Shown here in pieces: positions 10,920-24,700 of a DNA stretch of 35,243 nucleotides. The notes under the pieces were generated by a model. That model had not been told where the DNA came from and searched no databases. It worked only from the letters and a program-made list of their open reading frames with translations. Location: contig JAYMSP010001176.1 of the NCBI GenBank assembly GCA_036897095.1, positions 1 to 35,243 on the forward strand, given 5' to 3'. Position numbers and translations under genes: made by a program. This stretch comes from Plantago elongata (taxonomy: Eukaryota; Streptophyta; Magnoliopsida; Lamiales; Plantaginaceae). Positions within the stretch are counted from its first letter, which is position 1; the number at the start of each line of letters is the position of its first letter.

Positions 10920-13272
10920 TAATTTATAGAAGTAATTTAAGATATATAAATAGAGCTTTAAGTTGGTATACTTTTCTTTTATGGAAAAGAATGGAAGACT
11001 TATATTGCTATCCTTCCTTATACTTATAGTAGTGGGGTACTCATCAGTTGGGAAGCATTTATTTATTTATAGTATAACTTTCTATTTGCGGATAATACTA
11101 ATAAAGAAGAATGTCGTATTTTGGCTTACTAATCTTTAAGAAAAATTTATGTAATGTCTAGAAATAGTAGTAGTAATTTTAAGAAAATCTAAGAACTCTC
11201 ACTTTTTTTTGATTCTAACTGCCTAATTGAACTGAATAATATGTAAGAAGAAAGAAAGTAGTAACACAGCTTAGAAAAAGTCTACTCAGAGCGTGATGAG
11301 ATGATAAAAAAATAAGGTGAAGGTAAGAGGAAACTATTGCATACATCATCTTTTCTAGAACTATATATAAGAAAGGATAAAGACATCATGATTCAATTAA
11401 TACAAGTAATGGACGTTTTATGATCACTTACTTCTACTTCTTTATTATAATTTCAATAACGAATTCTAACCGAAATTTAGTTTTTCGAGACAACCTAGTA
11501 AGAAAGAATCGAACTATGGAATAATCATTTAAGTCGTCACATAGCAGTAGTCATTTCATTCTTTCGTTTATTAATTAAGAATACTATGTTCAATAGATCA
11601 TTCGAATACAAAACACATTTAAAGGTTTAAAAGAATCTATTTTCAGAATTTCAAAAAGTGTGATTTTCTTTTTAAGCAGTAGTTTTTCGGTTAGAAGTCT
11701 ATAACATAGAGTACTTTAGTTGAGCTAGTATAATAGAAGTGGTCCTTCCTGGGTGTTTATCCAAAAAAGCTCGGTCTATTATTCTATCCTATATCGAATA
11801 ATAAACGCTGTAAGAGAAAGAAAAGGAGTTTAAACCAAATAAACGTGAAGCATAGTAAAGGGCTGGAAAGTACTAACCTTTAAGTTAAATTGTCCGCAAA
11901 CAGTAATCTAGGATAAAAGAAATGTCATTAGGAGACCCGAAACAAAGCAGGTCTAGCTAGAAACGAAGATAGTAATTTATGTCATTGATAATAATGGGCT
12001 GTCTATCTTTTCCTTAGCTTAAGTATATATAAATATATCTTCTGTGCGGTGTTTTCCAAAATACCTTCCTAAATCTATGTAGTAATATAATGTTTTTTAT
12101 TTCTTATTACACTTAGACGAAAACTATACTTCCTTTTTGGTTGTCCTTTTGCCATTTCTTTCAATGTATTTTATTTATGGCTAAGCCATCGTAGTTAAGT
12201 AGGGTAGGAATAGGTCTTTTTCTAAAGCTAGGCCAAGTATTTTACTCACTTTTCTTTTCTAAAGTTTATATATGCATTTGAACCAAGATAAATGTATCCT
12301 AAATTTCATTTGGTATATAGTCCGTGTAAGGAGACTAAGCAGGTTTGGTCTAAATCATGGAAGACTGTTCAAATGTCTTCACGAAATTACTAAAGATTAA
12401 AGAAACGTGTGTAGTTAATTTATTAATTGTCTACGCATAATCTAAGTTTCAGTCTTTATTTAATTTACTCTTTCATTTTGGGTGGAGATAGAATAAATGC
12501 AGTTCGAACAAGTATATACATATGTTTTACCGTGTACCTTTGTCATTTTTTATAAAATTTGTAGTACTTCTACTTAATACTCTATTACTCTCTCTATATA
12601 TCTATATCATCTTTAAATTCAAATCAATTTTTTATGTCAAAGCTTTTCTAAGGATGCTACTTTTTTAGAAAGTATTTGTGGGTAGCTAACTTTGTCGAAT
12701 GCCTAAATTTCTAATTTATAATGAATGAGGTTAATAAAAAAAGAAGTATAAGGGAACCTAGGATAGCCATTCTAATTAAATAACGCGGGTATATAACTTA
12801 GGTTGTTTATAGGGGAAGAAATTTCTATAACTCAGAAAGTGCTGCGAGCTAGGTATGTCTAGAAAGTCTAGAAAAAGATGTATTCATTCTAACAAACAAA
12901 GCAAGACGCCCCAGAATCATTGGTCTCTAATCAAAAATACTTTTCTAATAGACAAGCAATGTCGTGTACGTGGAGTAATTGGAAAATATGTGTATCTTTT
13001 CCTTGGAGAATCATAGTAGTATCTTATAGACCAATACAAGCTAGAAATAAAACAAACGTTATGATCTTTTATAGTATTCTTCTTTAATCAACAAAGAACT
13101 TACAACCTAATGTAAGACAGGAGCAAGCGATTAATAAAAAAAGATAACAATTCGTGCCTCTTTTCACTTTCTTTATAAAAGAATACTTGATAGAAGACTA
13201 TAATACTCTATTCTAAATCTAAAAAAAAGTTGTAGGACATATTTGTTTTGTGCCCAAAATGAGAGAATTTAA
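10920..13272. other. Island DNA without a supported gene
   Basis: More than 2 kb of AT-rich sequence with moderate CpA and TpG content, for example 12121-12180. No frame reaches 60 codons from a usual start. I see no tRNA-like arm, terminal repeat or tandem array. It may be unique intergenic DNA or a mildly mutated repeat. Confidence 0.4.
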
Positions 13273-13598
13273 GGGTTATTTGGGCCTATAGGAGTCGCTC
13301 TTTTATCCCCTTTTTGGAGTAAGATATAGTATTTTGTTGATGAATGTGTACCTTATTTCGGTGAATCTTGTATCTTTTATTTATTATATGACACGATCGG
13401 AACAGTTATAGAATTTTTGTTTCATTCGAGACTTGAAGTTTCCAACGCTTTTCTTAGATCAGTATAATCTATATTAGTTTATGCTTTCTTTCTAAGAACA
13501 GAACAATGGAATCATGCCGCAAAGGGTGTCTGTCTAGTTTTGTTATTTCTTCTGCAAGATCGCACCTGTTCCCTTTTACATTTGATTTACTGGAGTAG
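13273..13598 (+). pseudogene. Possible broken gene fragment: one TAG and one frame change
   Basis: From 13273 (after TAA 13270-13272) one frame reads 18 codons (GLFGPIGVALLSPFWSKI), meets TAG at 13327-13329, then reads 45 more codons (starting YFVDECVPYFGESC) to TAA at 13465-13467. A second frame opens at 13458, overlaps by 10 bases and reads 46 codons to TAG at 13596-13598, with an ATG at 13506. A TAG can arise from CAG by a CpA to TpA change, so a RIP nonsense mutation plus an indel would explain the pattern. The DNA here keeps many TpG and CpA steps (13321-13380, 13501-13560). The residues suggest a membrane-associated protein, but no family is recognised. Independent chance frames are the alternative. 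Confidence 0.18.
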
Positions 13599-13799
13599 CC
13601 TTCTCTAATAAGGAGACTTAGATTTTCTAACTACAACTTACTTTTTATAGAATTAGTATGAGGGTAATTTGAAGGTATGATTATAGAAACTAGGACTCAA
13701 GTTACCTAATAGGAGAACTGTACTAAAAAAGCAGTGAGGTATACTACCTGTTCTATATTTAAATGGAATCTGCATACGTGCCTTATAGATATGTTTTTA

Positions 13800-15800
13800 T
13801 TATACTAATTAATTTAATAAAGAAAAGATACTTCTTAGACTGATGCATCTATCATATCTACCTAATAGGTAACTTGTATTATACTCTAGACACTTATTTA
13901 TTTCTAGTACTAGAATAAAATGACTCACTCATAAAAGATTAGAAAAGAAGAAATAATTCACACGGATATACTGCAAAAATGACAAAAACAAAAGAATGAA
14001 CTCTTAATTTATTAATTACTCTAAAGCATTTACCTCAATGTCTATACTCACCTATTTTTTTTAGAGTAAATGTAGGTTGCTATAGAAAAAGCGGAGTACT
14101 TAACACACACAGGAAATTAGGTGGAAATAACGTACTTAAAAAATAATAACAAGTATTAATTATATAATATAAACCCCTTCTAGGATTTCTTATCTTTTTG
14201 TATATAAAAAAGATACGTGTTTGCCCGCTAGGTATACTTCTAAACTTTTCCTCAGCTATGCTTTTTTACTCTGAGTTCTCCTCATGCTAGAGGTATACTA
14301 TTAGACTATCTATATACAAATAGGGGATATTCAATATTATTTTCGACAATAGAAAAAGGACTATAAAAAGCTTAGTTATATAACTCGACTCGTAGTATAG
14401 AGCACAATCTTGGTTATAAGCTAATTGACTTGTTTGGGACATTACATATAGAAAGGACAACATGATAAAATATATTAGGATCTACTTAAGTGAATACTTT
14501 TATAATAGTAAGAAGACCACAGGTTAAAAATATAAGGGAAACGTTACTTTGTTAAATATGAGGTGAATACAGAACAAGAAAGAGAGGGGTACATAAGCAT
14601 GTCATAGAATCTCGATAGCTTGCATCAACTTAAAATTACTAATTTATTTTATTCTATTTCACACTTTTTAAAACAAGTTCTACTACGAATACAGCGTGTT
14701 CTCCCCGAGCAAGTCCTATATAGTGCATTCCGTATTAACTAAAGGTCTCCTCCAGTATTATCTCTTACCTATATAACTTTAACAATTTACAGGATTTTAT
14801 ATATCCCCTTATATGAAATGTTTCACAACTGGTACTATAAGCTTTTATAGGATTTTGATCCACGGATGTATTTATATAGAAACTATGCCTAGAAATCTGT
14901 AACTCCTCGAAAGATAGGGATCTTGTGCTAAATGTAGTGTATTACTTTATTTAGGGCGTCCTATAGGATATATTTGTAATTATATAGTATATAAATAGGA
15001 ATAGAAAGGGATGTGTCTCACGAAAAAAGCTTCATGTTGTACTTTACAAGGCATAGTTTAGAACTACTTAGAGGTCTTTTGGTTATGTTATAAAATTTAC
15101 TTGGTTAATTTCTATAAGAACTAAGATTAAGTGCAGTGAGGCTTGCTTTTTTGTTCTCTTGATAGAATATAGTGTAATATAATAAGAAAAATAAGATAAG
15201 AACGGAATTAACGTTACTTTAGTACGAGACAAGATAAGTTTAGGATACTCCCATAGTATTTATCCCACAACAGTGATAGATCTGGGAATTCATTAGTGCT
15301 AAGTAGCGAATATAACAAATAGGTTAGAGGGAAAATTCCTTCGTTTACCTTTGAGTATAGATATAGAATTATCTAGTAAGTCGGCAACACTAAGGCAAGT
15401 AATCTCTAAAGTATAAAGATTTCTATAGTAAAGTTCTATACTAGGTAAAGCTTGTATGAATCAGAGTACTAAAAGTAAGTATCCTTACCTTACGTACAAA
15501 CAAAGTCACGTAAGTTATAATGTAACTCTTAGTAGGTAGTAAGTAGATATCAAAAAAAAGAGAATAGTACTAACACATTTACTGGAGTCTACTCTTATAG
15601 AAAGATGTATGTCAGTTCTTAACTAAGACACATTCTAATATTTCTTTAAGGTAAAGCTATGTAGATTCTTACACTATTTAGGCACTTCTTCTAACTTAAA
15701 TAACTCACAAACTAAAGTAATCCTTAGCATATATATATTCTACGCTGTAATGCTAAGGGTATACTTCTAAATGTATGTAAGACAATGTAAAGCAATACGA
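13800..15800. other. AT-rich, RIP-like DNA without genes
   Basis: CpA and TpG become scarce again and TA-rich words dominate, for example 14161-14220 and 15181-15240. No open frame of 60 codons is present. A 9-bp inverted repeat (CCTTAGCAT at 15722-15730, ATGCTAAGG at 15750-15758, 19-base spacer) is within chance expectation for this base composition. Probably mutated repeat DNA. Confidence 0.5.
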
Positions 15801-17377
15801 AAACAGAAAAACAAAGTAATCTAAGGAAGAATATAAGGGTTATAATATAAGCAAAAGAAATCACGTAGCCTTCGTGCAGAACTATAACTTACAGAGGGAG
15901 AGAATTTTTAACTTCTTTATTTTTCTTAATCAATTTTTTGTCTAATCTTTTTTTATGTACTGTTTACGTAAAATCTTTTATTTTCTTAAAGCTTTTATTA
16001 GAGAACTCTAGACTCTGAATAAAATCAAAAATAAGAATGAGTCGCTCGATGGATGAATTGTATAGCTGCTTTTTTTATAGAAAAGGATAGCTCGCATTGA
16101 AACGTATGTTAGGTATTTGAATGAATACTATAAAGCCTAGTCGAATCTACGCTGTGCCTAACTCTAAACAACTATGTAAATGAATTACCTCTTCTTACAT
16201 ACAGAGCTCTCCTTGTTTCATTTCTCTTATAGACCTATAAAAAAGCTTTTTTCTATACTTTTGTTAAAAGGGCGCACCTAAATCCATATAATATAAAATA
16301 TAGATTGTAGTATTCTTCTCCCTTAGACTAAGTTAACGTGTACTTGTATAGTGTATATAGATATTCTAGTATAAAAGCGTCATGAAAGTATGTTATAGTA
16401 ATTACCAATAACTAATAATAATCTTAAGCCTTTTTGTCTTCTGTGTCTCTTTATGTCTTATACCCTGTGTAGTTCCTCCAACGACGTCTTACTTCGATTT
16501 CCTCTAAGAAAATGTTATATCCATCCAGTACTTTTGCTTATACCACCAAGGTATTTGTGTTACATTTCATAATAAAGAAACCACACTAACAACTAGAAAT
16601 GATTAGTCATCTGGATTACTCTAAAGAAAAAGGATCCTATATAAATTATAAATGAGCATGCTTTGTTTTCTTATAATTTCCTAGAATAGAATATTTCTAC
16701 CGAAATACTTTATCATACTAAACTATGACATATGAGGCTTTGCTTTGACGGGATCAACACCTAAATGTATATATACTCTATTTAATTAGAAAATTCGTAT
16801 ACAAAGGACATGCTTTTAATACCAGGGGAGAAAACTCTATAGTAAGAGGGATTGTTTTGGAAATCTTTGTGAAATATAGGAATCCCAAAAAAGAGTCAAA
16901 GCTAAGAAAGCAAAAAAATACTAAGTAAAAGTTTGTAGATAATCTTTGTAATTCTCGACCTTACTTCCTATAGAAATAAATTACTAATACTAAGAAGATA
17001 CTCTATTTGTTGGATGAAATATTGGATGTTAATGTCATTACAAAGGCCCCCGCAATACTAGAAGTTGTTCTTTTCCCTTCTAGTTTTCTAGTTTAGGTGC
17101 TTTTCTTTTTAGAGTGGTTATCTTACTTAAAAAGATTTAGCAAAAGTACTTGACATTTTTTTTATCATACCCTAAATAATATAAGTTTTTATAAGATATT
17201 CTAATCTAGAATTTAGTATATTTAGTGGATTCGGTATCTAGGCAGGTATATAGTTTTGTTAACTAGAAAGAGTATACTACGAAACTTTCTTTGGTTTGTA
17301 ATTTATGTTACATTGATTAAAAGAAAAGTATATGTGGACTCTTTGTGCGTGTTGAAGGACTCATATAACACGAGTAA
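15800..17377. other. Mixed-composition AT-rich DNA without genes
   Basis: CpA and TpG partly recover, for example 16021-16080 and 16441-16500, but not uniformly. No frame of 60 codons, RNA gene or repeat structure is supported. This is intermediate between the lightly mutated island and the heavily mutated blocks. Confidence 0.4.
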
Positions 17378-17629
17378 GTGTCTCCTTTAATTTTAAATAC
17401 TTTGAACCTTTTTTCGTTTTCTAAAAAACAATGGAATACTTTAGTAGAGGCGTGTTATACTATAGATATACTAGAGAGAAATAGACTAAGTCATAAAATA
17501 AATAAGGTTTTGCTTAAAAAGGAAGTCTATTTCCCTTATAGATACTATAGAGTTAGCTCCAGTGGACTACAAATTGAACTTATAAATGTCAGTATCTTAA
17601 AAAAAAAAGAATCTTTTATTTCTTTATAA
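17378..17629 (+). CDS. Hypothetical open frame, 83 codons, no ATG
   Basis: The frame is open from directly after TAA (17375-17377) to TAA (17627-17629) and starts only with GTG, which is implausible for a nuclear eukaryotic gene. The peptide is Leu/Ile/Lys-rich, with an aromatic patch (VYFPYRYYRV) and a lysine-rich end. No domain, signal peptide or membrane span is clear. Several frames of this length are expected by chance in the window. It lies about 700-900 bases left of the transition to the heavily mutated right block. Confidence 0.08.
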   Translation: MSPLILNTLNLFSFSKKQWNTLVEACYTIDILERNRLSHKINKVLLKKEVYFPYRYYRVSSSGLQIELINVSILKKKESFISL

Positions 17630-17807
17630 TTTACTTTTATCATTTAACTATTACATTTCTAGTTCCGTGCTAAACACTGTTTGTTGACATTGATATTCTA
17701 TATCTAACCAATTTTTCTATCTTATCCTATAACTTATGAAGCAAATAATTTTTTAGACTTTAGAGTTCCCTTACTTTACGCAAAATAAAATAATTATATT
17801 CATCTAG

Positions 17808-18065
17808 TTGTTAGACTATACTAGAACTAGAAATGTTTTATTAAAGTGGATGTTATACTTCTTAGCACAATCCCTGGTATATGGTATACCCTATCAGTTA
17901 GCACACGCTTTGCCCCCTCAAATAATTCTAAAAGTATTAAAAAAAAACATGAGTGAAATTAATTATAAGGTGGTAATACTCTCTTCTAAGCTTCTAAGAA
18001 AACAAAAGAAAGATAGCATAATATACTTGCTTTGTTCTATATTTGTTATAGAAATATTACTCTAG
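17808..18065 (+). CDS. Hypothetical open frame, 85 codons
   Basis: The frame opens with TTG directly after an in-frame TAG (17805-17807); the first ATG is at codon 15 (17850), giving 71 residues. The middle reads through YQLAHALPPQIILKVLKKN, and the C-terminus is hydrophobic (IIYLLCSIFVIEILL) and could form one membrane span. Line 17881-17940 has balanced CpA/TpG, so the segment is less mutated than what follows. It is in a different frame from the open frame at 17378, so the two do not form one simple gene. No family is recognised; chance is likely. Confidence 0.1.
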   Translation: MLDYTRTRNVLLKWMLYFLAQSLVYGIPYQLAHALPPQIILKVLKKNMSEINYKVVILSSKLLRKQKKDSIIYLLCSIFVIEILL

Positions 18066-21000
18066 TAAGTCTAGGTTGCTTGCACAGGGAAATAACAGGA
18101 ATTTAATATAGTTTATATATGGATCTTAGGGAAAAAGAATTAGGAAAAGTATTGTGCTAAGAGCCATTGTGTTAAAGAACGCGTGTATGTATAAGATTCA
18201 TTCCTAACTATGAAGTTCTTTGAAGTCATTACTATACATAACTGAAGTACATAAAGCCTTTATTAGTATAAATTAAAGGGTATAAGATGTAATACCGAAA
18301 AGGAAGTATAGTAAGATATCAAATAGAAAGGAATCCCCGCATGTATAAAATTTCTATTTGTAAACACGTCTCTATTAATTCCTATTGGTATTAAAGACAA
18401 TTAAACATAAACTACTTTATATTACATATTACGTATTCTTTTATACTCTAGGATGGCACTGAAGGAATATTATACCTAGATATATTATTTAGTTTGCTAA
18501 GAGAGAAAAGCTTTTATACTTTTAAAATATTAGACATTAAAGAGTTACTAAAACATAATTCTTCTTTTTAAATATATAAATAATAAGAGGGAGGAGTTTC
18601 TTTCATAGTTATACAATTAATTATTACTTAAGACTTAAAGACATAGCTCTGTATTTGTTACTACTTAGAAAGAGACCTTTGCTAAATATTTTTAAAAGAG
18701 GTAAAAGCAAGAGATCCTAGCAATAATTAAGCATAACAATGATTTTGTATTAGCTAAGTATTTATAATTATTTTATAATTATATAGTAGAGTATGGCCTT
18801 AGTGCATTTAGTTAGTACATACTTTTTAGAATAAGAGTGTTCCTTCTAGTAGTAAGGCTTAAGGAGTACCTTTAAGCGTAGCATTATATCCCCTCTATTT
18901 CTTCTTTGTTATAATTTTGGTATAAACTATTTACCTTTAAAAAAAGTAATTTAATTATTGTTTAGGGAAAGAACTAATCCTATCTTCTATCAATGTATTA
19001 CGAATAAACCACAACCTATAGTTCTATAACTGGGGTAAACTTCTATATATTTAGGGATCACCCTTTCTTTTCTTCTTCAGCATATTCTCTTAATTATTTA
19101 TTATACCTAAGACAAAAGTATTCTAAGGCCTAATCTTTGTAGTACTCTCCTTATTATACTTTGCTAATTTTTTAGTAAAGATAAAAGGGACTAAGGCTAC
19201 GTATTTATAGTTTTATTTTAAAGGCATGTATATGCGCTCTAAATGCACATATTCTTAGTATTTAAAAGTGTAACATGAGTATGCTCTCCCTTCTGCCCTA
19301 GTATACTAAGCCTATAAAGATGCTATCTTCTTATACACAATATTTTTACTTACTAGTAATAGGATGTAAATATGTACTCTTAATAATACTTTCTATAGGA
19401 AATGCTAAAAGAGAGCTCCTTAGTACACTAGTAGTAGATACGCCAGTTTTTTAGCTTAAGGTATAACATCAACTATAAATATTTAGTACTTAAGAGAGTT
19501 CTTATATGTAGTGTTATACCTTAGAGTTAACATACTTAAATAATCATAGATTCTAGTAGTAGTAGGTTCCTTAAGTAAATAGATACAAGGAATTCGTACT
19601 CCTAAATACCTTTCAATAAATCTTGTACTAAGGGTATTTTAATGTATTAAATGCGTAAGATAGTTCTACCCTTTATAAATATAAAGATATATTTTATTAT
19701 TAGGTATAAAATATAAGGTAAACTAAGGGGCTTCCTTAGATATGTTAGGTGTCTTTCCATAATTTAGTTATAGTAACACATTAAATCTTTAGTTAAATAA
19801 GATTATTAAAATACAACTGATTTCTTAAGTCCATAAAAGGTGTGCATTAACCGAAAGAGAAAGATCTTATACTTCTCTCTCTAGAATGTGAAGCATACTA
19901 AAGAAGAAACCTATCTAGTGTACTTAAAGAGTTAAGTGAGTATGTACCTTATTTATGCACCCTCTTTGTTATAAGTTGATTCTATATAAATCTAAAGTAC
20001 ATACAGGAATAAACTCTACGAAGTAATAACATAATCTAGTGTGTCCTCCTTGCTTTGCTCTTTTAGAAGGGGAACTATCTAACCTTTAAATTAATAACTC
20101 AATTTAGAGGTTAGAAAATATTGGTTATTACTAGAGCATGTGTATTTACTAGATAGAGCTGCCCCTTTACTTTTTATTAGTAAAATTATAAATATAGTCT
20201 AAAAGGTTAAATATGAGTTACTTATTTCTTTCAAAAATATATGTATGTGTAGAAAAGGTAATATCTATCAAGTAATTCTAAGCTAACCCCTCATTTATAA
20301 ATTGATCCTTTATAAGGCAAGTTCCCTTTATAATGAGTACTTTAATGTTAGAGTATTTCTTCTCAAGTAACTATATATTATTAAATCTTTAAGGGGGTTT
20401 ATGGATCTATTACTTCTCTAATCTATATCTAATACTTCAGTAATAAAGCACACTCTCTAACTAATATAAATGCCTTCTCTTAGGTAATATATATTTAATT
20501 ATTTATATTAATATATTATAGGTTCATAAGGGTATAGTTATAGGAAATACGCTGGGCACTAGCTCAATAGAAGAAATCCTATAAAGGTTTAAAAGAGAAA
20601 GTAATCTATCTTACTCTTAAAGTACAAGGGAAATATAGTTCTATAATACTAAACTCTCTCCTTATTTTATAATTAAGCTTTTACAGCACTCTTAAATCAC
20701 GCGTATTTATATAACTAAACGAGTACTTTAAGGTATACTAAAAGCAACGCTCTGATATATTTAGGTATTTTTATTTATATAACATAATTATTACTGTACA
20801 TAGACACTTGTTATAAAGGGCAAGACTTAATAGCTCATATAGTTAAGAGCATAATCACTTCTCTATGATAATGGCACACACTATTTCAAGCAATTTATCC
20901 TTTAGTTAATATAGAAATATTCTAGGCACTAAATAAAGGTATCTTCTCTCTTTTACTAGGCTACCCTCTAATTTCTATACTATTTAAGTATATTAATCTA

Positions 21001-21709
21001 TAAAAGTATAAATACTCATAATAAATTATAATATTTAATAAGTACTAATAAGGGTACGGAATAATTATTAAAGCTTATAGAATTTTATAGAAGATAGATC
21101 ACTAGAAGAAATACCCCTATGAGTCTATAGAATACCCCCTTATTTTTATAAATATAAGATAGAGAAAATATACGTACCATATAACTAGGGGCGATTAAGT
21201 TCCCAAGTATCGTTTTATAAAGAGAGTATAACCTTACTATTAAGAACTATTAATAAAATATTTTTTTATACGAGCAATACTTCTTAAGCGAACGGCTTGT
21301 AAATGCATACTCCCTTTTGGGTCAGTAGAATTTATTGCTTAAGCTATTACACACTTTATAGGATAGAACCGCGGTAATTTTCTCCTAAGGACTAATGTAC
21401 TTTCTTAATTAATATAAGAAAATATTTCTTGCTAGATTAAGTAAAATTCTAAATAGGTTCTTAGCATCTCTTTCATATCTGTACATAGGTTGGGATTATT
21501 ATAAGTCTCTTCTCTTTAAGCTTATTATTAAAATAAAAATTAGTACACCTTAATTACTTAAGTAAGTGACTCCTACTATCCTACACAATTATTTAATTGG
21601 CAAGTAATTATATATCTTAATTATATATATTTAAGTATTTTTTACCTTAAAGCTAAAAAATAATTAAGTCCTCTTAGGCAAAATATCTTTATCGGAAAAG
21701 AGAGTACCT

Positions 21710-21724
21710 AAAAAAAAAAAAAAA
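21710..21724. repeat. Poly(A) run of 15
   Basis: Fifteen consecutive A residues. It could be the remnant of a retroposed poly(A) tail, but no target-site duplication or upstream element body was recognised, so it is listed only as a homopolymer. Confidence 0.85.
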
Positions 21725-24700
21725 GCTTAGTATTTACTCAACTCAAGCCTCCATTAATTATTTATATGTATAAAACTGTAAAATAACAAGCCTCTGGGGC
21801 AATTCATTTGGTTTATTAAATAACAAATACGTAAAGAGAGTATACTAGGTATTCTAATGATTTAATGTAATGAGTAAGGTGTTATTACTTTGTGTATATC
21901 TATTTTTAAAGAAGAAGGTTCTTCTTTTAGTCTTAACCTCCGGTGTACATAATATTGTAAGTATTCACTCTGAACCTTTTCTTATATAATAGAGATGTAG
22001 TATTTATAATAACTCGTTAAAGTCTTCATTATAATTAGGCTATCAAAATACTTCCTTACAATATGTAATAGCATAAATTATCTTTTTTGGGGGGTATACT
22101 AGAGAGTATATAGTATGCACATGTTTACCCAATTACTTTAGTTATAATTTCTAAGCAAGTAAAGAGGGACTTGGATTATTATATGTAAAGGAGGGATTCC
22201 AGCGACTAATTATAAGAGATACACCTTGTTATATTCTATTTTACTAACTCTAGTATAAACGTAGTATAAAAGGGATATTATAACCTAGCATTTCTTACGC
22301 ATTAACTTAAGCATTAAATAGTATTGCTAGAAAATTCTCCCCCTTTTAGATATTTAAAAGTTAAGCGTACTTGAGTTTATATTCATAGAGAGGTAAGTAG
22401 CTTCTTTTTTTCATAAAGAATAAACAACTCTACAAATAATTCTTGTTTTTTAATAACTCAATTATTTAAGGTAAAAGGACGCTCCTCCGCTTAAGTGCAG
22501 ACATTTACCTTATATGAAAGCTTCATTAGAATTATTTTAAAACATAAATATAAAATCTACCCTAAGAGATCTCTTACTAGGTGTAAGTATCTCTTATAAG
22601 GAGAAAAACCTATAGGCGCGAGCCCTATCTGTATATATATATTACTAGTACGCTAAAACATAGGGTACTCTTTACTAAGAAGTTAAGCTAGGTTAAATTT
22701 GCAGCGATATCCGCTAGTGCTCTAGAGAGTCCTGCTTGTTTTAAAGTCTTTTGGTGAGTAAAAGTAGCTAGAATAAGTCTTGCGTAGCTCCTTCATTTAC
22801 TATATAATTGTAGTATAAAAGCTCTTTTATACTCTCTAGTTTACAGTGTCCTCAGAGCACTTGTACTTTAAAGGAAGACGCTAATATCTTGTCTAAAGAA
22901 GATGCGGCAAGGAATCTCCTTTTCTCATAGTAGCCTAAGTTCAAGCTTATTAAGTGTGTAAAGTACTAGCTCTATTAGTAAACTCTTTATACAAGTATAT
23001 TTAATAATTAAAGGGTGCTCTAAAGGGAATGTTTTTGCTAACGACTAGTACATGGTAAAGACTCTTCCTTCTAGTAAAATCAATCCTAAGCAATCTGCTG
23101 TATTTAATAACTAAATCTATTAAGCAAATATCTATAAGTATACTCCCTAATATTTTTAGAAGTTTTGTAAAATCTCTCTTCTATGATATCTTGTTTAATA
23201 AATAAGTAGTATAATAATTCCTTAGAATACTTAAAAAAATCTATATTACTTAAGAGCCCACACTAGATTACTATACCATTATGATAGATACCCTAGTTTA
23301 CATTTACATGTAAAAAGATAGAAATGCTCTGTTTTTTATTAAATTAAATATTAAACTTCTTAATAAATAATTCTTACATTTATAGGATAATTGGGACTAG
23401 ATAATTTTTACCCTCTTTATAGTAAGTATATTTTTTATGGCACTTTATTGAGCAAGAATGGCTTAAATTATAAATAGAAGGTCATAAAAAGGTAGAGCTC
23501 TTTAAGTAAAGGCAAAGGACTCTATTACTTATATAAATATACTTGTATAAAGAGTTTACTACTCTACCTCCTCCTCCTTCTATATTACCTCAGCGCCCCT
23601 TTTATGAAGGAGTTATCTTATACTCTTGTTGAATATCTTTGCTAAAAGTTTAATAACTAGTTGGTAGAACATACACTTGCTTAGTTAATGAGTACGTTAG
23701 GCTTTGATTTAGCCTACCTTAAATAGGTACTAGGGTAAACCCTACTTTATAAAAGAGTTATATCATATAAATCGCTACGAATTCGGGTTAGCTTAAAGCG
23801 TAGGTACCTAATGCATCCTATAGAGTACCTAACTCTTCGAGTATAATATGGATATATTAGGTCTTAGTATAACTTTAACTAATTAAAATAGGGGGGCATG
23901 CTTAATGCTAATGCTCTCTTTACTAACAATTATAGCTCTTTATGCTAAGGTATACATATGCTCTGCATAAAAGAGCCCCCGTTTAAGTAACTTAGGCGCT
24001 CTCTTAAATAACTCGTAATTGTAGTATGCGCTTTCAAATACAAGTAGGAAAGGGTATCTTATTTCCAGTGTAATATTTTAATAAAGAATTAAGGAGACTT
24101 TTTAAGTGAAGAAGGGATTGCTCTCTTAGCTATAAATAGGGGCACTTGCGGAACCCTCTATTTTTGCGCTTATTTATACAATAAAATAGATCTTACGAAG
24201 GTCTATTAAGCTACAAATACACGAAGTGATTACATATTTATTTTAGACCCTACTCTTTCTTAAAAGTATTTATTAGGCACTCCTTTTATACAGGGGCAGA
24301 TGGTACACTAAAATAGAGTGCCCTATACTCACTTAATACTTATCACACTGTTTATATAGAAATTATAGTAGAGCCTTGCCCTTTCCCTTACCACTTTAGA
24401 GTACTTGTATATAGGTACAATATTACTTATGATAAGAGAGAGAGTGTCATCTCCTTAGCTTTCCCTAGTTAATATGTTAAGCACTAGGAGAATCTAGGGC
24501 ACTTTCTATAGATAAGTAACCTTCTATCTTATAATTATTTAAAGAATAATGTTTAATTAAGCGGCGAGTCTCTTAAGTAACTCACTCTAGAGCAAAGTAA
24601 TGTATTGTTCCAAGTTATCTCTCATTTGTGTATATTAGTAAAGATTATTATAGAAGAAAGTGCACCGCTTACCTATTTAATAAATAGTAGTAGAAATAAT

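Larger units (their letters stand above)
6490..13800. other. Lightly RIP-affected island within mutated DNA
   Basis: In this segment CpA and TpG are about as common as ApC and GpT or commoner, TpA is not in excess, and sampled G+C is near 37% against 30% in the right block. Examples are 7201-7260 (7 CpA, including a run of CAG/CAA words) and 13501-13560 (4 CpA, 6 TpG). The longest stop-free frames of the window all lie here. Both edges are gradual by eye and accurate only to a few hundred bases. Such an island can be a transposon or other insertion that arrived after the flanks were mutated, or unique DNA between mutated repeats. I found no terminal repeats or target-site duplication to decide between these. 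Confidence 0.55.

Noticed and set aside
15722..15758. 9-bp perfect inverted repeat with 19-base spacer
   Set aside because: With this base composition roughly twenty such pairs are expected in 35 kb; there is no T-run or gene to make it a terminator.
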